64,000 bases of DNA from the NCBI GenBank assembly GCA_916610825.1, contig OU744453.1:6919845-6983844 (forward strand). The letters run 5' to 3'. How positions within the stretch are numbered: position 1 is the first letter of the stretch; every line of letters begins with the position of its first letter. Position numbers and translations under genes: made by a program. Source of the DNA: Haliclystus octoradiatus (taxonomy: Eukaryota; Cnidaria; Staurozoa; Stauromedusae; Haliclystidae). This document shows positions 36,789 through 50,170 of this stretch, in pieces. Below the pieces are notes generated by a model that searched no databases, was not told where the DNA came from, and saw only the letters and a program-made list of their open reading frames with translations.

Positions 36789-36896
36789 TCACTGACAGTC
36801 TTCCGTATCGATGTCTGTGAATTTAACGCTCTATTAGAATTATGTTAATTAGTTTTCTCTATATATTTTATGAAATTTTCAATATCACTCACTCGC

Positions 36897-36926
36897 CTGA
36901 CGATGTTATTAAGAAGATAACGAAAC
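36897..36926 (+). ncRNA. Hammerhead-like ribozyme core in Penelope 3' UTR, copy 2
   Basis: CTGACGA 36897-36903, stem GTTAT 36905-36909 with ATAAC 36917-36921, GAAAC 36922-36926. Same reservations as for copy 1. Confidence 0.4.
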
Positions 36927-36996
36927 GTTGCTAAATTATGTCTCTTTTATCGCTGTCATTTGTCTCAAAATTAATAAGGAAAAATTTATTAATCAA

Positions 36997-38247
<1,251 letters not shown>

Positions 38248-38686
38248 GATTACTGGACTGAAATATGTTTAAAATGAGATTTAAAATGGACTTTATTCTT
38301 GATGACATTATGCAGAAATAGTAAGACTTTAGAAATTCGAAAATCCTTCAATTGAAGAGTACCAAAGTATATATAATCAAATGAATGATAAGTAATGTAA
38401 TATGTTTTACGAAAGAGCAGATCTATCATGTTGATTTCACCATACTTCAATACAATAATCAAAATGAGGCTTGATCATAGAGCTGTAACTTTGTAATTTG
38501 TAGTTTGTGTTATACTGAAAAAAATGTTTTAGTCAATTCAATGAATAACTATTTTTTCTAATTTAGCAATCGAAGAATTTGATATGAGTAGATCTATTTA
38601 ATTTATCGTCAATGATAACACCAAGCAATTTAATCGATATCAAAGGAGAGTCCTAGACACAACGCTGCTGAGGGTGGCCATTCATA
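38248..38686 (-). pseudogene. CR1/L2-like LINE fragment, right arm
   Basis: Mirror of 31290-31728, essentially identical, with the same stops and the same KPHFDYCIEVW block. Confidence 0.75.
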
Positions 38687-38783
38687 TTATCCTTAGTCCT
38701 TACTTTAATGTTTCTAATCAAAAGTAAGCAATCTTTACCAACAAAGTATGTACGTTTATTTCTTAATTAGAGCTATTAATTAC

Positions 38784-39757
38784 CTGTTTTTTGACCAAAC
38801 TGAATCTAGAAAAACAAAATATAGCATTTTTGAGAACATATTTCAGCTATAGTCTTTCAGTTCCTTACAAAAGCATGCTTTGAATTCATTATTGAGTATT
38901 GTATAAGAAAAATGAAACCCATGCCTAAAATTAATTACTTGTAACTTTTTGCCACTTATTTGCAACTTTAATACAAATGTTGTACCCTTTGAGGATTCCA
39001 GAAACATCAACAAATAATTTTAGAATATATTATTTTCAATTTAACATACAATTTCTTCTTAATTATATATCCAGAAAATAGATTACTCACATTATCTTCC
39101 AGAATCAAGGTTCGAATTAAAAGGCTTATTAATATGTGCTTCCAATTTACTTTGCAGCGTAATTTCAGTTTGATTTGGATAGAGTTTATAACTACACTAA
39201 TTATATACGTCTTGGCTGTTTCATAATTTAGCCGAGATCATTCATGATCATTGCTCAGTGATTAATATGATAAGGTTTTCGCGAATATATAAGCTTATCT
39301 CAAGAATGTCACTATCCAAGAAATTTGGAATTGTTAAGAAAAATTAGGGTTACTTCGATGCAGCTGCATACTTTAGTTAAATTTTACATATTTGTCAAAT
39401 GAAAACAAGGATATTGCTTACCATTTTCATCGGAATGATACCATTTTGCCCTGGAATTGAAGGAAAGAACGACTTTCCATTGAACAAGTAGCACATTGAT
39501 ATCTGCTGGTTGAAAGTGCCATTGTAGTATAAACTCTTACAAGAGAATCTTTGACACAAGAAAGCACACAAGGTCATCGAAGAAGTCTCAATTTCATTCA
39601 TCAAAACAGATTTTGCCAGATTACTTTTCACTTCAATTCCGGTAGCGATTTTTGGCACGATCATCCAACGTCTCTTAGTTGTTGAATCTACATTTGCTAA
39701 CGATGTACTTATCCAATAGAGTAATGCTAAGCAGAAGAATAATACGCTAAAATCCAT
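38784..39757 (-). pseudogene. Truncated family gene, right arm: exon A and exon 2 only
   Basis: Exon A 39757-39422 and exon 2 38805-38784, mirror of 30219-31192. One residue differs in the signal peptide (Val for Glu). No exon B between exon 2 and the palindrome centre. Confidence 0.8.
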
Positions 39758-41403
39758 GTTATTTGATTTTATTGTCAAGAAGCAACAATAAACAAATGAT
39801 GCGAAGAGTAAAAATTATTTTCGTTTTATTAATGATATTAATTATTTATAATATACAATTTTTAATCAAATGTTTAAGACAATAATAGAGTCCTGCAATG
39901 AATTTAATAGTCTGTATGAATAGACGAGCAAGTGTAGAAATTAATTATGACATGTAGGGAAATATACTGTGAGTGGAGTTTCTAGTACGATAGGAAAAGT
40001 CATCAAAAAAATATAATTGTGCTCCATCTGATAGAAGCATGGAATTTTGTATGCCAACAGAATATATACTTTTCATGAAATTATCGAATAGGGCAACTAG
40101 AAACTTTGTACATAAAATTCTAAAATCATTGCTCTTCTTCTTCGCCATGTTGATCTCACAAACGTTGTTTGGTCCGTCGTCTCAACATGGCATCTGATTG
40201 GTCAATAATCTTCTAGCCTCACTCTCATTCTACTTTGGTGGAATTCAAGGTAAGGGTAAAGAGATGGCTGCTGGCTTCTTCAGTCGTAATTTAATGTAAA
40301 TACAAACACTTATAAATGTTTCACTGTCAATTGCATGATTTTTGTTCACATATATGATGATTATCTACTGGGGTAGTATGTCACCATATTCCCACACTAG
40401 TTTACGTATGATGTTGACATACTTTACATTTGAAGAGATCTGTAGGCTACAAGTATTCCTTGGTTAATTTTAAAGAACAAGAATAACAACATAGATTGAT
40501 TTCAGTTGTATGTTTCTTCTTATGAATAAATATTAATCAAAGTTATGTCGACAGTAAACTGTACACAGAGTTCTCATAGGTTTATATGTGTTCTTATAGT
40601 TCTCATTGAGTTCGCATAGTTCTCATTGAGTTCTCATGAATTGCATTTTACAATTACTGTATTTATAGTGTTTAGCATGAATGCTAGTGCTGCTAGATCA
40701 TGCATGGTCATTGTAGGTCATGTAGGTTCTTCAATGTTCTAGAACATCCTAGATCCAGGAAGGCTACTACATATAGCTTCTTACCAGATGATGGAGCCAA
40801 AATTAACAATTCTTAATATAGGCTGAAGCTACTGAAAATAATGAAAATTAATGCAGGTCTAAAATGTCTACAGGTAATAAGTATATGTAAATATAAGTTC
40901 AAAAAATAATGTATAATAGTAGGTTATACTGGTAATAATGTTCACGTTCTCTACTGAATGTTCTATGTTAACATCATGCTTTCTGCTATGCTATGAATTG
41001 ATATCAACATAACAATAATAAGTATCATTAATATCATTGTTGTTTCTATTTTTATTATTTAGTGCCATATATCAATTTGCTTTTCTTTCGTCTTCTTTCT
41101 GCTAAAAGTGTGGTTGATATGTAATCCACTTTATTTCATGATCATGTAGTCTCTATACACACTGACGTATCTTGATATATGATGACGTCATTTAACTATG
41201 TTACTATCCAGTAAAAGATAAGTAACATTGAAAATACCCTACTAATTGTTAGAATGGGGAATTCTAAAAGTAAAATCAATGTTGAAGAATCAAATTTTCC
41301 ATCACCAAATTTCACAGATGTTGGGGGATCAAGAATCACAATTATTCGTATCAATGTTAAACGAGCATTTTGCTCATTTTGGTTACGAACTCAAGTAAAA
41401 TAA
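39758..41403 (-). other. Spacer, right arm
   Basis: Mirror of 28571-30218. No supported gene. Differences between arms rise outward from about 40.3 kb, for example three or four substitutions near 40330-40350. Confidence 0.55.
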
Positions 41404-41439
41404 CACACACGCACACACACACACCAAAGTGTCATCTTG

Positions 41440-42060
41440 CCAAATATGAATGATCGTTGAGCGAAGCTAAATTAGCTGCACACACTATGTACTTGCTTTT
41501 TACTCTAGTATGTTGTGGAAAGACATTTCTCTGGTAGTTTGAAAGAACAAATCAGAAATTTTGATTTTTGGTGGGGATGGGAGAGGGTGCAAATATGACG
41601 AAATGTGTCTTTTCATCAAATCTGAATAATTGCTTAGCATAGCTAAATCAGTTGCACAGACAATTTATTTGCAGAGCATGTTGGGAAAAAGCATTGCTCT
41701 GATAGTTTGAAAAAGTAAATCAAAAATGTTAATTGTTTGTTAGAAATGGAGGGGGCAGGTGCAAGCTTGACAAAAAATGTCTTTGAATGATCAATTAGCA
41801 TAGCCAAATTAGTTGTACGCAACATGTATATGCAGGGAACGTTGTAGAAAGGTATTTCTCCAAGATTGTAAACAAATCAAAAATATCAATTTTTGCAGGG
41901 GATGAGGGGGTGCAAGTATGATGAAAACTGTCTTATTTCCAAATCTGAATAATCGCTTAGCATAGTTGATTAGTTGCGCACACAATTTTTATTTCCAGGG
42001 CATGTTGAAGAAAGGCATTCTCCAAGATTTTGAAAAAAATATCAAAAATTTAGATTTTTG
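41440..42060 (-). repeat. About 150-bp minisatellite, right arm
   Basis: Mirror of 27930-28570, with about four units and small indels relative to the left arm. A (CA)n run at about 41404-41424 is the counterpart of the (TG)n run. Confidence 0.7.
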
Positions 42061-42546
42061 CTGACAATCAGCAATTTTGACCACACCCACTACTTATTGG
42101 AATTTCAAGTGGCCCTATTTCCCAATCAAATGCTATCACACTTATGTCTCTAGCACAACAGGCACTGTTATCTTTTTTCCTCTCCCATTATTCAGGAAAC
42201 TTAATAATTACTAAATATTGTAAAACTATTATAAAGGATGAGTGGTGTTAATCTCATGTGGTATGAAAAATAATAAATGAAAAAACGATTTTCCCAATAT
42301 ATGAATATTTATTTATGCAAAGCATACATGACAGGCACAAAGTACCCCATAGTGATTATATATAGCAGTGAATGCTTGGTATAAAATTAACATGATCCTA
42401 GAAAATGCGTTAGAAACGAAATCAATTTTATAAATATTTAAACTTAGAAAAATTGCAATAAAGTATTAACAAGTTTAAAAATCAAAATACCCCAATAACT
42501 AACTTTTGGCACAATAGTTTATAACATATGAAGCATGATCAATTGT

Positions 42547-44570
42547 TCATGGTGATTTCGCTGTTGCTAATACTCTCATACATGTAGTGCCATAATTATC
42601 AAGATCCAACCAGTTGTAGTAGTCTTCTTTGTGCCATATTGCATACTGTCTGCCTTTGTAAAAACGATAGTAATTCTCTGTCCATATGTAAGTTGCTGCC
42701 CCACCGTAAGCATCAGCTTGAAAATGACTTGTTGGAATGATAACACTACCTTTCCATGCATAGGTTAATACTTGCGTGATTGTTTCCCCATGACTCGGAC
42801 ATCCAAAAGGCGATCGAGGTGCTAACCAAATGCAGCCAATACTACCACTCACATGAACAAGTTTAATCTTATAGTCACCAGAATCCAACTTCCAGGTAAA
42901 TATTCCTGGATTTTCCCACATACCCTTATGGCAAACTATTTCATCAGTTGCCGATGTTGCTGTTAATAACAATGAAATCAAGATGTTATCAGCTATATCT
43001 GAGAAGCTATTCCATTGTGACATATTTCTATCTATCACTGTTATACTTTATATACTTTAATAATTTTCTAAGCTGCGGTCAGCCATTTTGAAAAGATGGT
43101 GTCATTGGTTTTTTCCTGGTTAGTTTTCAACGCTTTGTTGTAATGTGATGTCGTGAGATAGCTTCCTAGGCGTTAACAAATCAGATTGCCAGAAATTTTC
43201 GTAGCAAAACCTTGTTATGCTCTTATAATTAGTAGATAGTTAGAGGAATAAAGAATCACAATAAAATTCTTTACCATACCAGAGAAAGTCAAATGCCTTA
43301 TTTCATTGGATCAATATATATCAGTCGCATTAATATTATTCTGGTAGCCCAGGAACTATAACAAACTGTCTTACCTGGAGGTTGATAATCTGTATTCCCT
43401 TTGGATGGAACCTACCAAAGAGAAATTTCATAAATTTGTAATTGAAGGCTGTATTAGTACGCTGGGAGCTGCACTAAATTCTATACTGCACTGGTAGACC
43501 AGAGGTAGAGTGTCCGCACTCTGCGCAGAAGACCAGGACTCGATTCCTCCTCAGTGCATCCATGTTTATCGTAGCTATAAGTCGTATTTATAATAATAAT
43601 TATCGTCCATTTGTTTGTAAATTTTAATCTAATGTACTCCAAAAAACAAGCACTTGTGCTTTTCATTGACTGTAAAATGTAATATTATTTAATTAGCATG
43701 AATCACATGCTCGAACAATTTTTAGATCAATGTTTCAAAATATATTGCTTTCAATGACAGAGGCTAGCAATCATTTCTTCGCGATAAATCACTATCATGG
43801 AAAAGTCAGATTCTTCTACAATACAGATAGCCGATTGCCGGACATACTGCGAGGCGCATATTTCCATTGAGTTCTTTACTCTATCATCATTTCTCTTATA
43901 TATTCTCATTGTAAACCATAATAAACGGCAGCTGCTTTGTAATAAGAATATTTTCAAGCTTAATTTAGACTTTTGTATCGATGTTTGTAAATAATGATAG
44001 AATATAACATTTTATATTCTTACATTCTACCTTTATTTTGCAATACTCAAATGTTCAATATTTATTGACTTTGTATGTTAGGAAATATTGGCTTGCCATA
44101 ATAGTATTATCGTCCATATTGTATTTAGCTAATATCATTTATAATAAAAAACACTCATTGACAGCAGCGATTTAGTTAACGTATACATATATCGTGAAAA
44201 AATGTTAAAATAAAAATTTAATTCGAGATATAAAACATATACTCACGATTTTCATTGCGAAATATCCATTCTTCCCTGGTAAAGTCTGGGGGGACAAATT
44301 GCCATTTCCGAGAAAGCAGCGTGGACGCTTATCATCATTATATTGATAGAAACTAGAACATGAACCTCTTTTACAATACATAGCGCATGATATTGCAGAA
44401 GGGCTGTTTAGCACTTTCGCTGGTCGAGCTGGCGGACCTTTGCTTGCGATTCCTGGAGAAATATTCTTTGAAATGATCCATTGTCGCCTTCGATCTGATC
44501 CTTCATTGACTTTGAAGATATTTAACAAATATAAGATAGTTACATGAAAACATATATGAGAGAAATCCAT
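42547..44570 (-). CDS. Secreted PAN/Apple-like domain protein with novel C-terminal domain, right-arm gene
   Basis: Exons, in transcript order, are 44570-44247, 43411-43375 and 42959-42547. They total 774 nt, with conserved GT-AG sites and no stop before the end, giving 257 residues. It is the mirror of 25430-27451 and nearly identical in exon A and exon 2. Exon B differs at clustered positions: Ala to Asn after the first Cys, QW to RS before PFGC, and NAW to SHG after it. A stretch of about 90 bp around PFGC matches the gene fragment at 4280-4570 almost exactly, which suggests gene conversion or a recombinant allele. The poly(A) signal is near 42308-42313 on the minus strand. Function unknown. 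Confidence 0.82.
43487..43558 (+). tRNA. tRNA-like sequence, right arm
   Basis: Mirror of 26439-26510. Acceptor halves TGCACTG and CAGTGCA pair over all 7 bp. A-box-like and B-box-like blocks are present. The loop at the anticodon position reads ACTCTGC without T33, so it is probably a tRNA-derived relic. Confidence 0.45.
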
Positions 44571-46580
44571 CGCGTCATTAATAGTACCTTGAAAACTTTC
44601 GAATAAGCTAAAAAATATCCTTTCAGTGATCAAAGATAGCGTCTTAAAATAATCAATAATTCATTTCTCACTAGAAACAGTGAGATATCCTATCAAATGC
44701 TTATACAAGACATAGGATAGCAGGTTTCATTGTTCGGCATTACATTGAAGCTTAATATGGATGTCAAACGCTTTCCCATGAGTCAAAGCACTACGGCGCA
44801 CTCGACTCACTTCAGTGGAAGACGAAAAATTATCAGAAAATCACGACAAATGATCTTCGAATTCCAATCTTCTCATTCGGTGCCTCAACTACGCTACAAA
44901 GCTATCACTTCTGAATAACCGTGTGTAATATTCCGTAACCTCATATTCATGTACCTGGCTACCCTCTTATTCGTATATTAAATATAGTCTGTATTCTATT
45001 CAATATATTCATTCTGTTGTTAACTCCACTGCGTGTGTTTATTGAGTTATCGTAATAACGATTATCATACAAACTTGTCCGCCAGTTGCTCTAAAGCTAC
45101 AGTACTATATATTGATAAATTGTCGTATGACTTTCTTAAGCATTTGTTAATTGTTTTAAAATATTCAGAACAAACTCAAAATTCTCATTCGGGACATCAC
45201 GTTGGACTTACAAGTTAGATTGTGTTTTTGAAACTGCATTGTTCAATGGCTATAATGATGTGAAATTCAAACCAACTGGAATTCAATATTAGAATACTGG
45301 GCCATATCACCTTCATAGAAATTTACTGCACGTCGTAAAATTCCTTGGTTTCCATTACTAAAATTATCGAGACTTTAGAAAAAATCCAAAGTCAATTTTG
45401 AGTTTAAATATTCAATATTCGATATCAATTCAGTACTCACGCCATTTTTCTTAATTTAGATCTGTCGGAATTTTTAGACAAGAAAAAATTTTCAGATGGA
45501 AAAAAAATTCGCGGCAGTATTCTTCTCGTCAGGTCCTACTACATATGTGATGATATTCATGGGGTGTTTATTCCCACTTTAACGGCTTTGCTTATTTTAA
45601 TGGATCAAGAGAAACAGAATTTAAAAAGTGTATCGCAATATATCCTCAGCAACAAATCCCAGGTTTATACCAAACACATTTCAAACAGTACTTTTAAAGT
45701 GCTTGCTTCGAGATAATATTTTAAAATAAATACTAGAAAAAGTTTTATTTTTATACAAGTTTTATTTAAGAGAAACAATTAGTACTATTTTTTAATAAGA
45801 AAATTTTGAGGGAATATTAAACAGAGGGTTAAAGCGGAAATTCAGGACTAAATTGCTGTAAAATAAATAATTTTGTAATCCCTATGAGCATGCGTAGTCT
45901 TTGAGAAACACTTATTCACTAATTATGAATTGCTAAGCAACACCAAGCAGTCAAACATGAAATTGAAGGAACCGATGAGTTATGGAACAAGTACCACGCG
46001 GCTAGGGATCATGCAGAATCCTGTTATAACTCAAGTAAAGAAACGAATTATTCGTTAAGTAGCAGAATGTATATTTTGTACTGCCCATTGGAAAATATTA
46101 TACAGTTTAAGGTGACAGAAATATTCGACTCCAAAATTGCAGTATTTCTCCAAATGTAAATTGTATAAATTTTCACAAAGTTTCACATTATGGTTTGTTT
46201 TGTATTTATACTCTATCTTAACAATGTCCACTTTTCAAAAGCTAGTCGAGTATAGACTGTCGGGTATTTGGTTTTACTATATTTCAGGGTAATATCAAAG
46301 CCTCTTAACGCTAGAAGATTTGAGGTCTTTGATTAATGTTGTATGGAAAGATTCAAATAAAGACACATTTTCCCAGTAGCTCTTGTTTTCATTAATCCCA
46401 AGCATATAAAGACAAACGGGACGGGTGGTTGTCCTGTATAGTGCATATGTGTTTTTCAACTAAAAAACTTCCACAATATATATAGTAACTCTTAAAACGA
46501 GTTGTAAAAGTGTCATAAAAGCATTAGCATGATTGGAAAATAAAGTATACCCAAATAAGTAGCATCTATAATTCGATTGG
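44571..46580 (-). other. Spacer, right arm
   Basis: Mirror of 23420-25429. No supported gene. It ends at the deletion scar 46581-46589. Confidence 0.5.
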
Positions 46581-46589
46581 ATGGCTACT

Positions 46590-47377
46590 GGGAGGCTACA
46601 ATGCTTTACAAAAAATGATGTTAAAGCCATCGAATCTGGTACTCGTGACCAAAATGAGAACCATAGCTGCAAAAATCAGAGAATTGGCAGGATAACAACT
46701 TCGATATCCCACACAGTGATGACAAAAGTAGAAACACTAAGTAGAGATCTAAGTAGGATCCAAATGGGTCTGTAACTTCATGGTTTTCAGCTATCTGTTC
46801 AACGCCGCCTACATACATAAACATCATTGTCTCCCTCCTGTATGGACAGCAGATGGAGGATGAAGCAAGATCGGTTTATGAAAAAGAGATGAAGAAAAAC
46901 ACAAACACTCATTTGTTGAGTCTTGTGGACTTGTCGTTTGCCAAAAACGACCATTTATTGGTGCTAGCCCAGATTGAACTGTTACTTGTTGTTGCTGTGG
47001 TCATGGTTTACTTGAAATTAAATGCCCATATAGAAGTTCAAATTTGCACGCACTAGAAGCAGAAATAGATTATTCAAAAGTCACAGACAATGGTGTCCAT
47101 TTCACCTAAAGAAAATGAATCCTTACTATAGCCAGGTCCACTTTCAAATGGGAGTCACTGGAATCAAATGGTGTGACTTTTTCGTTTACTCAAAGCATGG
47201 ATATTATTTGGAAAGAATTGATTATGATGGCAACAGTTGGACTAGCTTATCAGATTCAGCAGAATAATTTTTCCTACATTATATTATATCAGAATTGCTT
47301 AATAGTAATAAAGTAATTACCAATACCAACGAAGAAATGCTTAATGCATGTTGCAGTCTGTGCTTGTGCTGGTTTTA
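46590..47377 (+). pseudogene. YqaJ-type exonuclease remnant, right arm, 5'-deleted
   Basis: Mirror of the distal part of 19680-20660. It keeps NQRIGRITTSIS, EDEARSVYEKEM, FIGASPD with the same premature stop, and LLEIKCPY across frames. The 5' end was removed by the deletion at 46581-46589. Confidence 0.68.
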
Positions 47378-47407
47378 TGAACCCAAAATTACAAAATTTG
47401 TAATGAT

Positions 47408-48890
47408 TCATTAAAGTGCAAGTGGTAGCAATAAATTACAAAGGCAGCAAAAAACTATTAAAATATCATCTATGTTTGCTACTAACGTAAGGGGAAGGAC
47501 AGTCTTCAGAATTAAATAATGTTTTATTCTACCAATTGCCCTTTCAACGTGGATCCTCGCATTTGCTATTTTGTTGTTGCCCAGACGTTTTGTGTTATCA
47601 TTTGCTCCTGCCCAGAGCTAGCTGGGAGGGTATTTCAAGGGTTGCCCCCCTAATGATTAAATCTTCCCTAATATTATACCCTCTATCTGCTAAGATAAGA
47701 TCTCCTTTTTCTACATAATCAAGGGGCCCTGAGTCTAGAGTTATGTGTCTATCAGAGGCTCTACCTCCCGATGTTTGAGAAATAAAGCAAATCATTGCAT
47801 TTGGTGCAATGCCAACTAAAAATTTGATCGTATTATTCTTTTTATAATCAGATTAAGTTTGAGATTGTAATTCCAAATCTCGTGGCCGATGTTTGAAAAC
47901 TTCACTACGGTCAAAAGTAAATGTGAGCTTCGGATATCCTGCTAGTGATTGTGGAAGTGAGCGACGAATAGCCTTATAGAAGGCCAGAATATTAAAGTTT
48001 TCAATTTTTGGGACAGACATTTGCTCCATGTATTGAATATTTGGAAAACAAGTCCAACACTCACACCAGACATATCAGCTAACAGCTCATTGGCTATGCC
48101 TTGTCGCAGTTTGACCAATGTCAGAAACATCTCATCTTCAATAGACAACTTTCTCTTTGGTCCTCTCTTCTGTGGTGTTGTGAAATACTATTAACGAAGG
48201 AAAACCAGTATAAAATTTAACTTTTGAGTCTGACTTAAGATATTTACAAGCAATCCTCTGTTGTTTCAATATTCTTTTTCTGCTAGTCTTTTACTAGATA
48301 ACGTTTTAAATTGCAAATTTTTTATAACTTTAATCTGCTTTTCTATAATACATTCTTTCAGGTTCATTGCATGTTGGTTCAGACAATGTATAACTTTCAG
48401 TTATGATATCTGTAACTTGGTTATCAATAATTATCATGGCAGGTTCAGGCTCATTGCATGTTGGTTCTGAAATAGAGTCTGACAATTCTTCAGTAAGATA
48501 TAGAACTGGATATATCATCCATCATAACCGATACAATAGATTGAGGTTGATTGTTTGTTGAAGTTTTAGACTTGCTTGCATTGAGTTCCTGGCTTTTGGT
48601 GGTTGCCGTCTACGCTTCTGTGGTTTAGCAGGTTTAACAGATGCTGATGATACTATCGTCCTTGGAAGGGTGTCAGTTCTTGCCTGTAACAGGATTTTTC
48701 TATTGAATGCTTTTATGAAATCTGACCGGAGGACTGAATCAACCTTTACTAAGGGAAATTCGAACAGTTTCCATGGACGAGGACATTCACATTTGCCATG
48801 TTTTTCAGAATGAATAGAGCATATAATAAGTTTCCATTTATCCATCTGGTATGTACCATTTGAGCAGTGAGTGAAAGCACAGATTCTCAT
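47408..48890 (-). pseudogene. ISL2EU/PIF-type transposase, right arm, inactivated
   Basis: Mirror of 18029-19649. The THAP-like N terminus (48890-48522) is open, and the DDE motifs (GDLILADRGYNI and others) are recognisable. It lacks 138 bp of the linker, including most of the second 90-bp repeat. Frame breaks are shared with the left copy. Two further differences (LGDRGFN versus LADRGYN) show the arms have drifted. Confidence 0.8.
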
Positions 48891-50170
48891 CTATAATAGA
48901 AAATTTAAACAATAACAAAAACTCTTTTGACCTGTGGGAGCCCATAGGACTATAAACTATCCAGAAATAAAACGTATGATTTGGTAATCATGACTTGCAA
49001 AACTTAACGTTGGCCTGTGTAATTTGAAAACATGCAGAAACGCTGACATGAAATTAAATTGTCATATTTCTTAAATTAAAGTTTATACCTCCTCATAAAG
49101 CATCTACATTTGGCATTGGCTATTGAATGAACTAAATAAAATAATTATGCCTTCTTATTATGATTGGTGTTCAATGACATGCAGATTCAACACATTCTAT
49201 AAAGTACAACAAAAGACAGACGAATGACGAAGTAGTTCGTTCTAAGTTTTGAATCAACAATTTTTCATAAAATAAACCACTTATTCATCACAGAGATCAA
49301 GCATAACATACAGAGCCTCAGAGCCTCAGAGGCCGACTGGCTGTGTAGATTAAGACAAATAATAATTTACAGTTTATCACATGCAAATTATAGGTTATAA
49401 TGATAGGTTATAGGTTATAATGAGAGTGTTGGTAGGATACCTCTGTTTTAACCCCAGAGAAAGATCTAATTTAAGGAACTGCAAACAATGAATGTTGTAG
49501 AGAAAACAAGGTTTCTAAATTCAACATTTATGTTCATTAACTCATGATCAACTTATGTTGTAATCAACACGTGTGTAGGCCTGCGTTTTGCCAAATTCTT
49601 CAAATAAACGTTCTCGGCCCTCATTTCGTACAACTGCTTCTTTCCAGGAATAACTGAAATCTGTACCGAAAGTATATTCTGGACAATAAATACATCCTGA
49701 TTACGGTGGCTTAAATTGAAAACATTTGGTGTAAAATTGAAAATGTCTGAATAACAATGATGATGCATAGCTAGAGGCCTAATATTTCTTGAGGTTGATG
49801 TGATAATTTTCTCTTGAAATTATTACTAGTAAGTGTTTCTGTATTGCACTGCCTAATAGTATGCAACTATCATATTTGGCTGCTCAGTGTTATTATTTTT
49901 TTAATTTTGTATCTTCTTTTTATATACGCTTGAAATATGATTTATCTAGTCATATATACCCAATGGTAGTAATATTTCTCAAGAAATAAAAAAAATCATC
50001 AACATTCGAAGATACCAAGATTGAAAACGAAATACAGAAGGAATTATTTTACTATGTGGGTAGAAAAAGTTACAAAAAACTAGCCCTTGAAATAAGGAAA
50101 ACATCTTCATAAATATAAATTACTGGGTAACAACAATTTTGAATATTTCAAGGATCCTTAGAACAGATAC
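48891..50170 (-). other. Interior of ISL2EU-like element, right arm
   Basis: Mirror of the left-arm segment upstream of the transposase. No supported gene; the short frame 49553-49768 mirrors 17150-17365 with two substitutions. Confidence 0.4.

Larger units (their letters stand above)
35218..36996 (+). mobile_element. Penelope-like retroelement, copy 2, 5'-truncated and head-to-head with copy 1
   Basis: Identical in structure to 32626-34404 read in reverse. It starts abruptly inside the coding region, at NCNSKKTRGRPRK. 3' UTR and hammerhead-like core follow, up to the (AAT)n tract. Over about 1.8 kb I noticed only one substitution relative to copy 1 (36546 versus its partner), which is silent in the protein. 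Confidence 0.92.
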
